Assembly: GCA_020073145.1 (NCBI GenBank)
Contig: JAIQFS010000038.1
Span: 38,918-102,917, forward strand
Length of the DNA stretch: 64,000 nt
Direction: 5' to 3'
DNA from: Terriglobia bacterium
Lineage (GTDB): Bacteria; Acidobacteriota; Terriglobia; Bryobacterales; Bryobacteraceae
Both the position numbers and the translations under genes were made by a program. The notes below the pieces were generated by a model. That model ran no database searches, was not told where the DNA came from, and saw nothing but the letters and a program-made list of their open reading frames with translations. Each line of letters begins with the position of its first letter. Within the stretch, counting starts at the first letter, position 1. Positions 19,002 through 26,890 of this stretch are shown here, one piece after another.

Positions 19002-20051
19002 GTGGCTTTCAATCCATCTTCGGTATCGAGCGTGATGGTGCGCGCGACGAACTGGCTGGGCGACGCGGTGATGTCGCTGCCGGCAGTGCGCGTGATCCGG
19101 CAGGTGTTTTCCCACGCGCAGCTCACGGTGGTGGCGCGGCCTGGAGTGGCCGAATTATACGGGCGCGAAACTGGCATCGATCGCGTGATTGAGTATAGGG
19201 CGAAGGGGCTCGGGGAAAAACGCGAGTTCGCCCATGGGTTGCGGAAGGAGCGGTTCGATTGCGCGATTCTGCTGCAGAATGCGTTTGACGCGGCGCTGAT
19301 GGCATGGATGGCGGACATCCCGGAACGCATCGGGTACCGGAGGGACGGGCGGGGAGTTTTGTTGACGCGGGCCATTGGGGTGCCGGAGCCGGGCGAGATT
19401 CCCCGCCACGAACGGTTCTATTATTTGGAATTGCTGCGGCGGGCGGGACTGATGGAGCATTTTCCTCCGACGGAGCCGATCCGCCTGGACGGCATTCCTG
19501 CGGCGCGCGAGGCGGGGATGCGGCGGTTGGCGGAACTGGGGATTCACGGGCCGGCGATCGGGATCAGCCCGGGTGCGGCGTACGGCAACGCCAAGCGCTG
19601 GCTGCCGGAACGGTTTGCGGAGACGGCGCGGAGACTGGCGGGCTCGGTGCTGGTGTTTGGGTCGGGCGGGGAACGCGAACTATGCGGGCAGGTGGCGGCG
19701 GGCGTGGGCGGCCGGAACCTGGCGGGCGAGACCACGCTTGGCGAGTTCATCGACCTGGCGGCGGCCTGCCGGTTGTTTCTGACGAACGATTCCGGGGCGA
19801 TGCATGTGGCCTCGGCGCTGGGAGTGCCGACGGTGGCGGTGTTCGGCGCCACCGACGACACCACCACCGGGCCTACGGGGCCGTTGGCGCGAGTGATCCG
19901 GGAGCACGCGGAATGCAGCCCGTGCCTGCGGCGCGAGTGTCCGATCGACCATCGCTGCATGACGGGCGTGACTGTAGACCGGGTGGCCGCGGCCGCGCTT
20001 CAATTGTGGGAGGAATCCGCGTCGGCGTGGACACAAGAAGCAAGCTCGTGA
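19002..20051 (+). CDS. waaF: Lipopolysaccharide heptosyltransferase II (GT9)
   Basis: 349 residues from a GTG at 19002 preceded by aggggac. GT9 fold: N-terminal VRATNWLGDAVMSLPAVR is the WaaF-type donor/acceptor loop, and the C-terminal half has ISPGAAYGNAKRWLPERFAE and the nucleotide-sugar site LFLTNDSGAMHVASALGVPTVAVFGATDD. CSPCLRRECPIDHRCM near residue 300 is a typical WaaF cysteine segment. It adds the second L-glycero-D-manno-heptose to inner-core LPS at the cytoplasmic face. The 3' end overlaps the next gene, and a WaaC-like gene follows, making an inner-core operon. Confidence 0.93.
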   Translation: MAFNPSSVSSVMVRATNWLGDAVMSLPAVRVIRQVFSHAQLTVVARPGVAELYGRETGIDRVIEYRAKGLGEKREFAHGLRKERFDCAILLQNAFDAALMAWMADIPERIGYRRDGRGVLLTRAIGVPEPGEIPRHERFYYLELLRRAGLMEHFPPTEPIRLDGIPAAREAGMRRLAELGIHGPAIGISPGAAYGNAKRWLPERFAETARRLAGSVLVFGSGGERELCGQVAAGVGGRNLAGETTLGEFIDLAAACRLFLTNDSGAMHVASALGVPTVAVFGATDDTTTGPTGPLARVIREHAECSPCLRRECPIDHRCMTGVTVDRVAAAALQLWEESASAWTQEASS

Positions 20052-20386
20052 GCGTGGAGGCCGCATCGCGCCTCCTCGGCCCGCTCGTGCTGGTGGCAGG
20101 GTGGTTCGACGTGCTGCGCGCGGCGGACGCGCGAGAACTGGAACAGGCAGGCCGGCCCCTGCTGGTGGTGGTTTTACCGCACGCGGACGAGACGCTGGCA
20201 GCGGCCGCTCGAGCGGAAATGGTGGCGGCGATCCGCGTGGTAGACTACGTGGTGACTGCCGACCATGACGCTCTGGAGGGCCTGATCGAACGGCTTCAAC
20301 CAGCGACCGTGGCGCGGCTGGAAGCGGTCCACGCTGACCGCGCACGCCGATTGATGGAAGATGTCCAACGGAGCCAAACCCGCTAG
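20027..20386 (+). CDS. Degenerate RfaE/HldE-like cytidylyltransferase-fold protein
   Basis: 119 residues from a GTG at 20027 (in frame; a second GTG at 20048 overlaps the waaF stop as GTGA). The start KLVSVEAASRLLGPLVLVAGWFDVLRAADARELEQAG lines up with the HldE C-terminal nucleotidyltransferase opening K-I-[LV]-S, then [TN]-G-C-F-D-[LI]-L-H-x-G-H. The essential HxGH has become RAAD and the Cys is Trp, so CTP binding as in ADP-heptose synthesis is unlikely. Its 3' end overlaps the start of the WaaC-like gene by 26 bp. It may be a structural or regulatory relic retained between the two heptosyltransferases. No other frame is better supported here. Confidence 0.68.
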   Translation: MDTRSKLVSVEAASRLLGPLVLVAGWFDVLRAADARELEQAGRPLLVVVLPHADETLAAAARAEMVAAIRVVDYVVTADHDALEGLIERLQPATVARLEAVHADRARRLMEDVQRSQTR

Positions 20387-21359
20387 CGGCCGCATTTTGG
20401 TGGTACGGCTGGGCGCGCTGGGCGACATCATTCATGCGCTACCCGCGGTAGCGACGCTCAAACACAGTTTTGCGGGCGGACATGTGAGCTGGGCGGTGGA
20501 ACCACGGTGGGCGCCGCTGCTGGAAGAGAATCCGTTTGTGGATCGCGTGGTGCTGTTGCGGCGCGGCTCGCTGGGCGGATTGGCCGAGAGCTGGCGGGAT
20601 CTGCGCGCGGCGCGGTACGAGTTCGCAGTCGACTTTCAGGGGTTGCTCAAATCGGCGCTGGTGGCCTCGGCGGCGCGACCCGAGCGGATTTTTGGATTCC
20701 ATCAAAGCCAGGTACGGGAACGCGCGGCGGCGCTGTTCTATTCCAATAAAACGATCAGCCGGTCGGCGCACGTGGTGGACCGGAACTTGGAATTGGCGGC
20801 GGCCGCCGGCGGTGCGAACGCGATGCTCAAGTTTCCTCTGCCTCCGGGCCGCGCGGAAAGCGAATTGCCGGATGGCGAATTCGTGCTGGCGTCTCCGTTG
20901 GCGGGTTGGCGCGCGAAGCAGTGGCCGCTCGAGCACTACCGCGCGCTGGCGGGTCTGCTGAAGCGGGAACTCGGAGTGCGGCTGGTGCTGGACGGGCCGG
21001 CTTCGGCTGCGCCGGTATTGGCACAAGCGGAGGACGCGATACCGCATGCCTCCAGCCTGGCGGGGCTGATCTATGCCACGCGGCGCGCGGCTGCGGTGGT
21101 GGGAGTGGACAGCGGGCCGCTCCACGTGGCGGCGGCTCTCGGCAAACCGGGGGTTGCGATCTACGGACCCACCGATCCGGCGCGCAATGGGCCGTACGGC
21201 GATTCGATGCGCGTGATGCGCAGCGAGAGCGCGGTGACCACGTACCAGCGCGGTTCTTCGATCGATGTGAGCATGGCGCGCATCACTCCGGAGCAGGTGT
21301 TTGAAGAGTTGCGTTCCGTGCTGGGGAAGCGCTACCGGTCGGCCGGCTGCCGGAACTGA
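20361..21359 (+). CDS. waaC: Lipopolysaccharide heptosyltransferase I-like (GT9)
   Basis: 332 residues. N-terminal VVRLGALGDIIHALPAVATL and C-terminal VVGVDSGPLHVAAALGKPGVAIYGPTDP are GT9 signatures; AVDFQGLLKSALVASAA and HVVDRNLEL are specific to WaaC-type enzymes. It transfers the first heptose to Kdo in the cytoplasm. It overlaps the preceding small gene by 26 bp and touches the following methyltransferase gene (TGATG), so the whole group is one transcript. It could be a different GT9 glycosyltransferase, but waaF-waaC order argues for inner-core assembly. Confidence 0.88.
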   Translation: MSNGAKPASGRILVVRLGALGDIIHALPAVATLKHSFAGGHVSWAVEPRWAPLLEENPFVDRVVLLRRGSLGGLAESWRDLRAARYEFAVDFQGLLKSALVASAARPERIFGFHQSQVRERAAALFYSNKTISRSAHVVDRNLELAAAAGGANAMLKFPLPPGRAESELPDGEFVLASPLAGWRAKQWPLEHYRALAGLLKRELGVRLVLDGPASAAPVLAQAEDAIPHASSLAGLIYATRRAAAVVGVDSGPLHVAAALGKPGVAIYGPTDPARNGPYGDSMRVMRSESAVTTYQRGSSIDVSMARITPEQVFEELRSVLGKRYRSAGCRN

Positions 21360-21904
21360 TGCTGACGTTTCCGAAGCGCTACGCCGATACGGTGGCGCGT
21401 CTGCGCGTACCCAGCGGGTTCCTGCTGGTGGCGGCGTTTGCGTGGTTTTCGCAGCCTTCGCCGGCATCGCTGGCGGTGGGGCTTCCGGTTGGGTTGCTGG
21501 GGCTGGTGTTGCGGGCGTGGGCGGCCGGGTGTCTGGCCAAGAATCAGCAACTGGCGACCAGCGGGCCGTACGCGTACACGCGCAATCCGCTCTACCTGGG
21601 AACGCTGCTGGTGGCGGCGGGGCTGGCAGTGGCGTCGCGCAGCGCCGGGCTGGGGCTGCTGTTTGCGGCCGTATTCGGGTTGGTTTATCTGCCGGTGATT
21701 CAGCTCGAGGAGCAGCACTTGCGCAGCCTATTCCCGGTCTATCCGGAGTACGCAGCGAGGGTGCCCGCGCTGTGGCCGCGATGGAGCGGAGGGTCGGCGG
21801 GCGGTTCGTTCCGCTGGGCGCTCTATGTGAAGAACCAGGAGTATCAGGCGGGCGCGGGGCTGGCGGTGGGAGTAGCGTTGCTGGTGTGGAAGGCGCTGCG
21901 GTAG
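21359..21904 (+). CDS. Isoprenylcysteine carboxyl methyltransferase (ICMT/PEMT) family membrane protein
   Basis: 181 residues with four to five membrane helices. The diagnostic segment is GPYAYTRNPLYLGTLLVAAG near residue 77, followed by the conserved EEQHLRSLFPVYPEYAARVP near residue 120, which is the SAM-binding half of ICMT/PEMT-type enzymes. Bacterial members methylate small lipophilic or phospholipid substrates; none is established for this subgroup. The ATG overlaps the stop of the heptosyltransferase gene, which suggests an envelope-lipid role. Confidence 0.85.
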   Translation: MLTFPKRYADTVARLRVPSGFLLVAAFAWFSQPSPASLAVGLPVGLLGLVLRAWAAGCLAKNQQLATSGPYAYTRNPLYLGTLLVAAGLAVASRSAGLGLLFAAVFGLVYLPVIQLEEQHLRSLFPVYPEYAARVPALWPRWSGGSAGGSFRWALYVKNQEYQAGAGLAVGVALLVWKALR

Positions 21905-21913
21905 GGAGCGCGG

Positions 21914-24526
21914 TCATTCCCATCGCAGGGTCCGGACGGGGTCGATGCGGGCGGCGCGGCGGGCGGGGATCCAGGCGGCGGCGAGCGAGATGGCTGCCAC
22001 AAAGAGCGCGACAGCGGAAAAGGTGGCGGCATCGCGAGGGGAGACGCCCTGGAGCTGAGAAGCGATGAAACGGGTGAGAGCCCAGCTGACCAATGAGCCG
22101 GCCGCGATGCCGATGGCCGTCAGCGACAAGGCGCGGCGCAGCACCTGGCGCACGACGAATTGCGGGCGCGCGCCGATGGCGATACGAATGCCGATTTCGC
22201 GCGTGCGCTCGGTGACGGAATGGGCCATGGCGGCATACAGGCCAATGGCCGCGAGCAGCAGGGCCAGGAGAGCGAAGCCGGCGATGAGGCCGGCCGCGGC
22301 GCGCTGGGGGGCCAGAGAACGGTTTACCTGATCCTCACCCGTGTGAATTTCCAGAAGCGGCACGCCGGGGGCGATGCGATCCCATTGGCTGCGGATTGAT
22401 GGGGTGATGAGCTGCGGATTGATACGGGTGCGGGCGATGACGGTGGCACCGGGAGTGCGGGCCTGGAGCATGTCCAAATACAGGTGAGGTTGCGGCCGGT
22501 CCCACACGGAGTGGTATTTCGAATCTCCGACGACGCCCACGATCTCGGCCGGAGGTCCTTGAGATAACTTGACGATGCGCCCCACGATGTCGGCGTCCGG
22601 AGCGAGGAAGCGGGCCATCGCCTGGTTGACGAGGGCAACTCGGGGCGAATCCAAGCGGTCATCCGGAGCGAATTCTCTGCCGCGGATCACCGGAATTCCC
22701 AGGGTACGGAAGAAGTTGGGGCCGACGATATCGAACTCGGCGGTCAGCGCGCCGGCGATCGACATGGTGGCGCGAAACGAGGTGAGGGGAGGAGTGGCCA
22801 GGGAAGCGGAGTCGATTCCCGAAAGGCCGGAAAGGTGCCGCACGACGTTTTGCTTGAAGCTTTGCACGCGCCCGGCCGAGGTGGTCTGGGACTGGGGAAA
22901 GTTGTAAGCGATCATCAGCAGGTTTTGGGGGCGAAAGCCGAGGTCCGTGGCATAGGCCTTCCACAGGCTGCGCGCGAACAATCCGCCGCCCACCAGCAAA
23001 ACGAAACAGAACGTGACCTGGAGGACGACCAGGGCGTGCCGCAGTCCGTCGCGCCGCGCCGCGGAGAACGCTCCGGAAGGCTCCTTGAGGGAAGGCCAAA
23101 CGTCGGGGCGAGTGGCCTGGAGGGCGGGAGCGAGACCGAATAGCAAGGCCGTGCCGAGGGAAAGTGCGGCGGAGAAGGCAAGGACGCGGCTTTCGATCGA
23201 CAGGTCGAGAGTGAGGTCCAGCCCGAGTGCGCCCGGGAACTGGAGCAGGACTTTGCCAAGGGCTTGGGCGACGATGAGGGCGAACACGAAGCTGGGAAGG
23301 ATCAACAGGAGGCTTTCGGCGATCAACTGGCGGACGAGGCGGGCTCGGCCGGCGCCGAGGGCAAGACGGATGGCGAATTCGCGGCGGCGGCCGAGGGCGC
23401 GCTGCAGCAGCAGGTTCGAGATATTGGCGCAGCCCAGCAACAGAACCAGGCCGGCGGCGGCCGCCAGGACCAGGAGGGAGAGGGTCACGGTTCCACGGTA
23501 GGACGGCCAGAATTTGGAGCGGCTGAGGTCGAAGACGACGGCGGTGAGATCGCGGTTGGTGGCGGGGTCGGATTGGGCGAGGGCGGCGGCGATGGTTTTC
23601 AACTCGGCCTCAGCGCGGCCCGGGGAGACGCCGGGACGCAGGCGACCCGCCACGGGCACAAACTGCATCGACCGATGGTGAAAGACATCAGCGGCGCCGA
23701 ATCCGGGCACGACCAGGGGGGTGGCGTGGATGGCGATCCAGATCTGCGGAGTCTCATCCCAATTCAGATTAATGCCGGTATAGCGGCTGGGAACAATGCC
23801 GACGATGCGAAAGAGGCGGTCTTCGATATCGATGGGCTTACCGAGAATGGCGGGATCAGACTGGAAGCGTTCGCGCCAGAAGGTTTCACCGATCATGGCG
23901 ACGGGAGGGGCACCCGGCAGATCGTCTTCGAGGCTGAGGGTGCGACCGGCCAGAGCGGGGAGCTCAAGCATGGCGAAATAGTTGTCGGTCACGCCTTCGA
24001 CCGTGATCCGCTCCGTATGGACGCCGGTGGTGATGTTGAGCGGCAATCGCACATACGCGGAAAGCTGCTGGAATGATCGGGAGAGGCGGCGGAAGTCTTC
24101 GTAGTCGGGATAGGAAGTGGAGACGAAACGATTGGTCCGCCGGTTGAAGCTGTACACCTGGGCCAATTGATGCGGAGAGGGGAGGGGGAAGGGCCGCAGC
24201 AACGCATCGTCGATGGCGCTGAAGATAGCGGTGTTGGCGCCAATGCCAAGGGCAAGGGTGAGGACGGCTGCGGCGGCGAAGCCGGGACCGCGGCGGAGGG
24301 AGCGGGCGGCGAAGCGGAGATCCTGAAGGAAGTGGTCGCCCCACAACCAGCGGCGGCTTTCGTAGAAACGCTCCCGGGCGGCCGTGGGGCTGCCGAAGGC
24401 CCGGCGGGCGAAGGTTCGGGCTTCGGCTTCGGGGAGGCCGTTCGCGCGCAGCGCGTCCTGTTCCAGGTCGAGGTGAGACTGGATCTCGGCGGCGAAATCG
24501 GGATCTTTGCGTCGGCGACGGAACAT
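21914..24526 (-). CDS. ABC transporter permease, ADOP family, full length
   Basis: 870 residues. The N-terminal 65 residues (RRKDPDFAAEIQSHLDLEQDALRANGLPEAEARTFARRAFGS, cut here into that helix and the RRAFG block) are the cytoplasmic helical extension specific to acidobacterial duplicated orphan permeases. Two MacB_PCD/FtsX repeats follow, with the opening helix LTLALGIGANTAIFSAIDDALL near 90, permease helices at about 350-470, and the RTREIGIRIAIGA signature before the last helices. It is four bases downstream of a PadR regulator gene, the usual arrangement. No ABC ATPase is encoded nearby. Substrate unknown. Confidence 0.92.
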   Translation of the reverse strand: MFRRRRKDPDFAAEIQSHLDLEQDALRANGLPEAEARTFARRAFGSPTAARERFYESRRWLWGDHFLQDLRFAARSLRRGPGFAAAAVLTLALGIGANTAIFSAIDDALLRPFPLPSPHQLAQVYSFNRRTNRFVSTSYPDYEDFRRLSRSFQQLSAYVRLPLNITTGVHTERITVEGVTDNYFAMLELPALAGRTLSLEDDLPGAPPVAMIGETFWRERFQSDPAILGKPIDIEDRLFRIVGIVPSRYTGINLNWDETPQIWIAIHATPLVVPGFGAADVFHHRSMQFVPVAGRLRPGVSPGRAEAELKTIAAALAQSDPATNRDLTAVVFDLSRSKFWPSYRGTVTLSLLVLAAAAGLVLLLGCANISNLLLQRALGRRREFAIRLALGAGRARLVRQLIAESLLLILPSFVFALIVAQALGKVLLQFPGALGLDLTLDLSIESRVLAFSAALSLGTALLFGLAPALQATRPDVWPSLKEPSGAFSAARRDGLRHALVVLQVTFCFVLLVGGGLFARSLWKAYATDLGFRPQNLLMIAYNFPQSQTTSAGRVQSFKQNVVRHLSGLSGIDSASLATPPLTSFRATMSIAGALTAEFDIVGPNFFRTLGIPVIRGREFAPDDRLDSPRVALVNQAMARFLAPDADIVGRIVKLSQGPPAEIVGVVGDSKYHSVWDRPQPHLYLDMLQARTPGATVIARTRINPQLITPSIRSQWDRIAPGVPLLEIHTGEDQVNRSLAPQRAAAGLIAGFALLALLLAAIGLYAAMAHSVTERTREIGIRIAIGARPQFVVRQVLRRALSLTAIGIAAGSLVSWALTRFIASQLQGVSPRDAATFSAVALFVAAISLAAAWIPARRAARIDPVRTLRWE

Positions 24527-24530
24527 GCGG

Positions 24531-24887
24531 TTATGCTTTAGCGCCTTCCGGGCCGAGGACGCGCCCGATGGCGGCGGTAAGGCGAAGCCAGCGACTGGTC
24601 TCGCTTGCCAGTTGTTTGCGGCCGGTTCGCGTCAGGCGGTAGAAGCGGGCCTTGCGGTTGTTGGTGGAAGTGCCCCAGTCGGCGGCGATCCAGCCCTGGG
24701 CTTCGAGACGCTGGAGGGCGGGATAAAGAGCGCCGTGGTCGACGAGCAACTCGTCCGCGGAGGTCTGTTGGATGGCACGCGCGATGCCTTGTCCGTGCTG
24801 CAAGCCGAAGACCAGAGTGCGGAGGATTAGAAGGTCCAGGGTACCTTGCAGGAGGGCGAGGCGGTCTTTTTCTTCTCGGGTTGACAT
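24531..24887 (-). CDS. PadR family transcriptional regulator
   Basis: 118 residues: a winged-helix PadR domain with [17 protein letters not shown] (helix 1), [10 protein letters not shown], and the recognition/wing part [22 protein letters not shown], ending in [11 protein letters not shown]. The short C-terminal helix fits PadR subfamily 2. It precedes the ADOP permease by four bases and surely forms an operon with it. The promoter at 24896-24925 ends about eight bases before the ATG, so the mRNA may be leaderless. A 10-bp inverted repeat (24878-24887 and 24919-24928) spans the promoter and could be its own operator. Confidence 0.95.
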   Translation of the reverse strand: MSTREEKDRLALLQGTLDLLILRTLVFGLQHGQGIARAIQQTSADELLVDHGALYPALQRLEAQGWIAADWGTSTNNRKARFYRLTRTGRKQLASETSRWLRLTAAIGRVLGPEGAKA

Positions 24888-24895
24888 TTTACCCG

Positions 24896-24928
24896 AGGAT
24901 ACGGTGCGGACAGGTTAGATGTCAACCC
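24896..24928 (-). promoter_or_regulatory. Promoter of the PadR-ADOP operon within an inverted repeat
   Basis: On the minus strand TTGACA (24925-24920) and TATCCT (24901-24896) are 18 bp apart. The repeat arm atgtcaaccc (24919-24928) includes the -35 box; its partner gggttgacat (24878-24887) covers the start codon, with 31 bp between them. Confidence 0.6.
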
Positions 24929-24934
24929 AAGGGA

Positions 24935-25156
24935 TCAATTCGGGGAGGGCTTTTCGGCGTGGTCGACGATCAGGACTTCGGTCGGAACCTTGCGCGATTC
25001 CAATTTGAGTCCGAGCTTCTCAATGGCCTGAAGAAAGAAATAGAGACGGTCGACGGGGTCCGCGGCCACTGGATCGCGGCTCCATTCCACCTTGTAATCG
25101 TAGCGTCCCTTGAGGCCGGTCTGATCGTCCACCGGGGATCGCTTATCAGCTCGCAA
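24935..25156 (-). pseudogene. C-terminal remnant of a TIGR03435-type acidobacterial protein
   Basis: 73 codons ending at 24935 read VDDQTGLKGRYDYKVEW, then FLQAIEKLGLKLESRKVPTEVLIVDHAEKPSPN. This is the characteristic end of the TIGR03435 family, which is known mainly from Solibacter and its relatives and normally has about 250-400 residues with a signal peptide. The N-terminal two thirds are missing, and no ribosome site precedes the first Met. It lies just upstream of the PadR promoter. Confidence 0.7.
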
Positions 25157-25245
25157 GCCGTCAAAGGGCCGTGGGTGCGGGATTCTGAGGAACGATGGCA
25201 GAACCGGGCGCTTCGCGGGCGCTGCGCCAGACGGAGCGGATTCTG

Positions 25246-25638
25246 TTAGCCGGTTGCGAACTCGACCACCAGATCGAGACCGGCAGATTCGCCAAACACG
25301 CGGAAATCCCGATCTCGCGTGAGAAAAGAGATCCCGCGATCGATGCAGCTTTGGGCGATCAGGGCGTCGCCGAGACGCGCCTTGCGCCGTTTCGCCAGAA
25401 CCTTGGCCCGCAAGGCGCCAGCGCGTTCCCAGTAGCCCGGACCGATTTCGATCAACGGGATCTCCGAGAGAGTTCGCGCCACATCGAACGGAAGCTTCGG
25501 ATCGCTCAATAGCTCGGTAAGCACGACCGGCGCCATCAACACCTGCCGGTCTTCGAGTGCGCGATCCAGGAGGTCCGTATCCTGACTGCGATCTCCTCCC
25601 AGGAAGGCGATCCAGGTGCTGGTATCGGCCGCGATCAT
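25246..25638 (-). CDS. PIN-domain toxin, VapC family
   Basis: 130 residues. The four acidic PIN residues are visible: D5 in AADTSTWI, E42 in VLTELLSD, D91 in RLGDALIAQ and D109 in LTRDRDF. VapC proteins are Mg-dependent ribonucleases that cut tRNA or rRNA when freed from their antitoxin. The ATG overlaps the stop of the antitoxin gene by four bases, giving the normal antitoxin-toxin order. Confidence 0.92.
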   Translation of the reverse strand: MIAADTSTWIAFLGGDRSQDTDLLDRALEDRQVLMAPVVLTELLSDPKLPFDVARTLSEIPLIEIGPGYWERAGALRAKVLAKRRKARLGDALIAQSCIDRGISFLTRDRDFRVFGESAGLDLVVEFATG

Positions 25639-25847
25639 CGATCGGTTTTCAAGTTAGCCAGCGTACGCGAGAAACGGACCTTACCTCGGAATCGGCGGAG
25701 CCGCGCATAGGTTTGCGAGGCCGCAACCAACTGCAAGCCGGTACGGACGGTTTGCGTGATGCCGGCGCCGGTCGATTCCTGCGCTTTTTCGAGCAGCTCG
25801 GCCGGCACTTCGACGGTGATTTTGCGCGCGGTCTCCACCTCATCCAC
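25635..25847 (-). CDS. VapB-like antitoxin
   Basis: 70 residues from a GTG at 25847; no ATG is available in this frame near the conserved part, and upstream codons fall in a remnant of another gene. RKITVEVPAELLEKAQESTGAGITQTVRTGLQLVAAS is a ribbon-helix-helix DNA-binding fold, and the basic C-terminal tail RRFRGKVRFSRTLANLK would wrap the toxin. Translationally coupled to vapC. Likely represses its own promoter with VapC. Confidence 0.75.
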   Translation of the reverse strand: MDEVETARKITVEVPAELLEKAQESTGAGITQTVRTGLQLVAASQTYARLRRFRGKVRFSRTLANLKTDR

Positions 25848-25850
25848 GAT

Positions 25851-25880
25851 ACCATACGCGATACCAGCATTGGGTATGGT
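25851..25880. promoter_or_regulatory. Inverted repeat upstream of vapBC, candidate operator
   Basis: accatac (25851-25857) and gtatggt (25874-25880) are perfect inverted arms separated by 16 bp, with further gatacca copies at the left arm and between them. The site lies directly before the antitoxin GTG, where VapB-type autoregulators bind. Confidence 0.5.
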
Positions 25881-25907
25881 AAAGGGCTTAGGCAATCTCG
25901 GTGAAGC

Positions 25908-25970
25908 CAGATGATGCCGTCGTCGATGGGCAGGCAGTCCGGGGCGAAGGCCGCGTAGCCGAGCTTCCGC
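25908..25970 (-). pseudogene. 63-bp remnant of a second acyl-CoA dehydratase activase gene
   Basis: Read leftward, this stretch encodes RKLGYAAFAPDCLPIDDGIIW. It closely matches QKLGYPVFAQDCLPIDDDIIW in the large BadF-type protein encoded at 26891-30475 (DNA 27445-27506). No start, stop or flanking homology is seen. It is a relic of a duplicated or rearranged paralogue lying upstream of vapBC. Confidence 0.7.
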
Positions 25971-26064
25971 GGGCGCGGTCAAACAAGGTACATTGGTTCT
26001 GGAAGCCTCGCATGCGCCATCCGCAGCCTTATTCCGACACTAGTCCCGAAGCCATGGCAGCTGG

Positions 26065-26274
26065 GTGAACATCCTGCGCGCGAAATCCGTTAACGAAAGA
26101 CTGGCGGGGGTTTTGGACTTGATGGCTTTTGCGTGGGAACTGGCGGAGACAGGAGTTCGCTCTCGTTATCCCAATGCAAATGATCGCGAGGTGTTCCTGC
26201 GTACAGCAGCCCTACACCTCAGCCGCGACGAGATGGTCCGCGCGTATCAATGGGATCCGCTGGAGCATGAGTAG
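26065..26274 (+). CDS. Small hypothetical protein paired with a nucleotidyltransferase
   Basis: 69 residues from a GTG at 26065. The sequence is helical (SVNERLAGVLDLMAFAWELAETGVRSRYPNANDREVFLRTAALHLSRDE, abbreviated), without signal or membrane segments. Its 3' end overlaps the next gene by eight bases, showing translational coupling. Small helical proteins of this kind often precede nucleotidyltransferase-fold genes in toxin-antitoxin-like cassettes. No motif proves the role, and the start codon has no clear ribosome site. Confidence 0.6.
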   Translation: MNILRAKSVNERLAGVLDLMAFAWELAETGVRSRYPNANDREVFLRTAALHLSRDEMVRAYQWDPLEHE

Positions 26275-26830
26275 GCCGGCGGTCGCCCTGAAGCGCATGG
26301 TTGAGTCGCTCGACCGGCTGGGAATCGGTGATTGCGTTGTCGGCTCGGTGGCCAGTTCTGTCTACGGAACGCCCCGGACGACGATGGACATCGATATGGT
26401 CACCGACATTCGTCAGGACCAACTCCCGGCCCTGGCCGCGGAACTTCAAGGGGCGTTCTACGCGGACGTGGACATGATGCAAGACTCATGGAAACATGGC
26501 CGGGCTTTCAACGTGATCCACTTCGCCAGCTCCCATAAAATTGGCATCTTTCCGCTCAGCGGAGACGAGTATAGCCAGGAGGCTTTTGGCCGCCGCGTTC
26601 CGGGAACACAAGACGGACCGGGACTACCCTATGCGATCGCGACGGCTGAAGATACTATCTTGAATAAGCTCCGGTGGTATCGGTCAGGCGGTGAGAACTC
26701 AGAGGTGCAGTGGAACGACCTGCGCGGCATGCTCCGCGTGACAGGCTCGCGCGTGGACCGCGAGTACCTCAGCCGGTGGGCGCCGCAGATTGGCGTTGCG
26801 GATCTGCTGGAACGCTTGCTGAACGAGTAG
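26267..26830 (+). CDS. Nucleotidyltransferase-fold protein (MNT/DUF6036-like)
   Basis: 187 residues from the ATG at 26267. VVGSVASSVYGTPRTTMDIDMVTDI near residue 22-46 is the pol-beta superfamily GS...TxDxD core found in minimal nucleotidyltransferases of toxin-antitoxin and abortive-infection systems. The first G-G/S is GS and the metal Asp pair is DID. YAIATAEDTILNKLRWYRSGG near 125 is the conserved C-terminal helix of this group. Overlaps the upstream 69-residue gene. May AMPylate or nucleotidylate a partner; activity not provable from sequence. Confidence 0.75.
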   Translation: MSRPAVALKRMVESLDRLGIGDCVVGSVASSVYGTPRTTMDIDMVTDIRQDQLPALAAELQGAFYADVDMMQDSWKHGRAFNVIHFASSHKIGIFPLSGDEYSQEAFGRRVPGTQDGPGLPYAIATAEDTILNKLRWYRSGGENSEVQWNDLRGMLRVTGSRVDREYLSRWAPQIGVADLLERLLNE

Positions 26831-26890
26831 CGGCTACGCTATCCCCAAGACTCAAATTCGGAGGCTGCGTAGCCCGTCACGAAGAAAAAG

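Noticed and set aside
19304..20026. Upstream extension of the RfaE-like gene into a frame overlapping waaF
   Set aside because: Sequence before 20027 is low-complexity shadow of waaF; similarity to HldE begins only at KLVSVEA.
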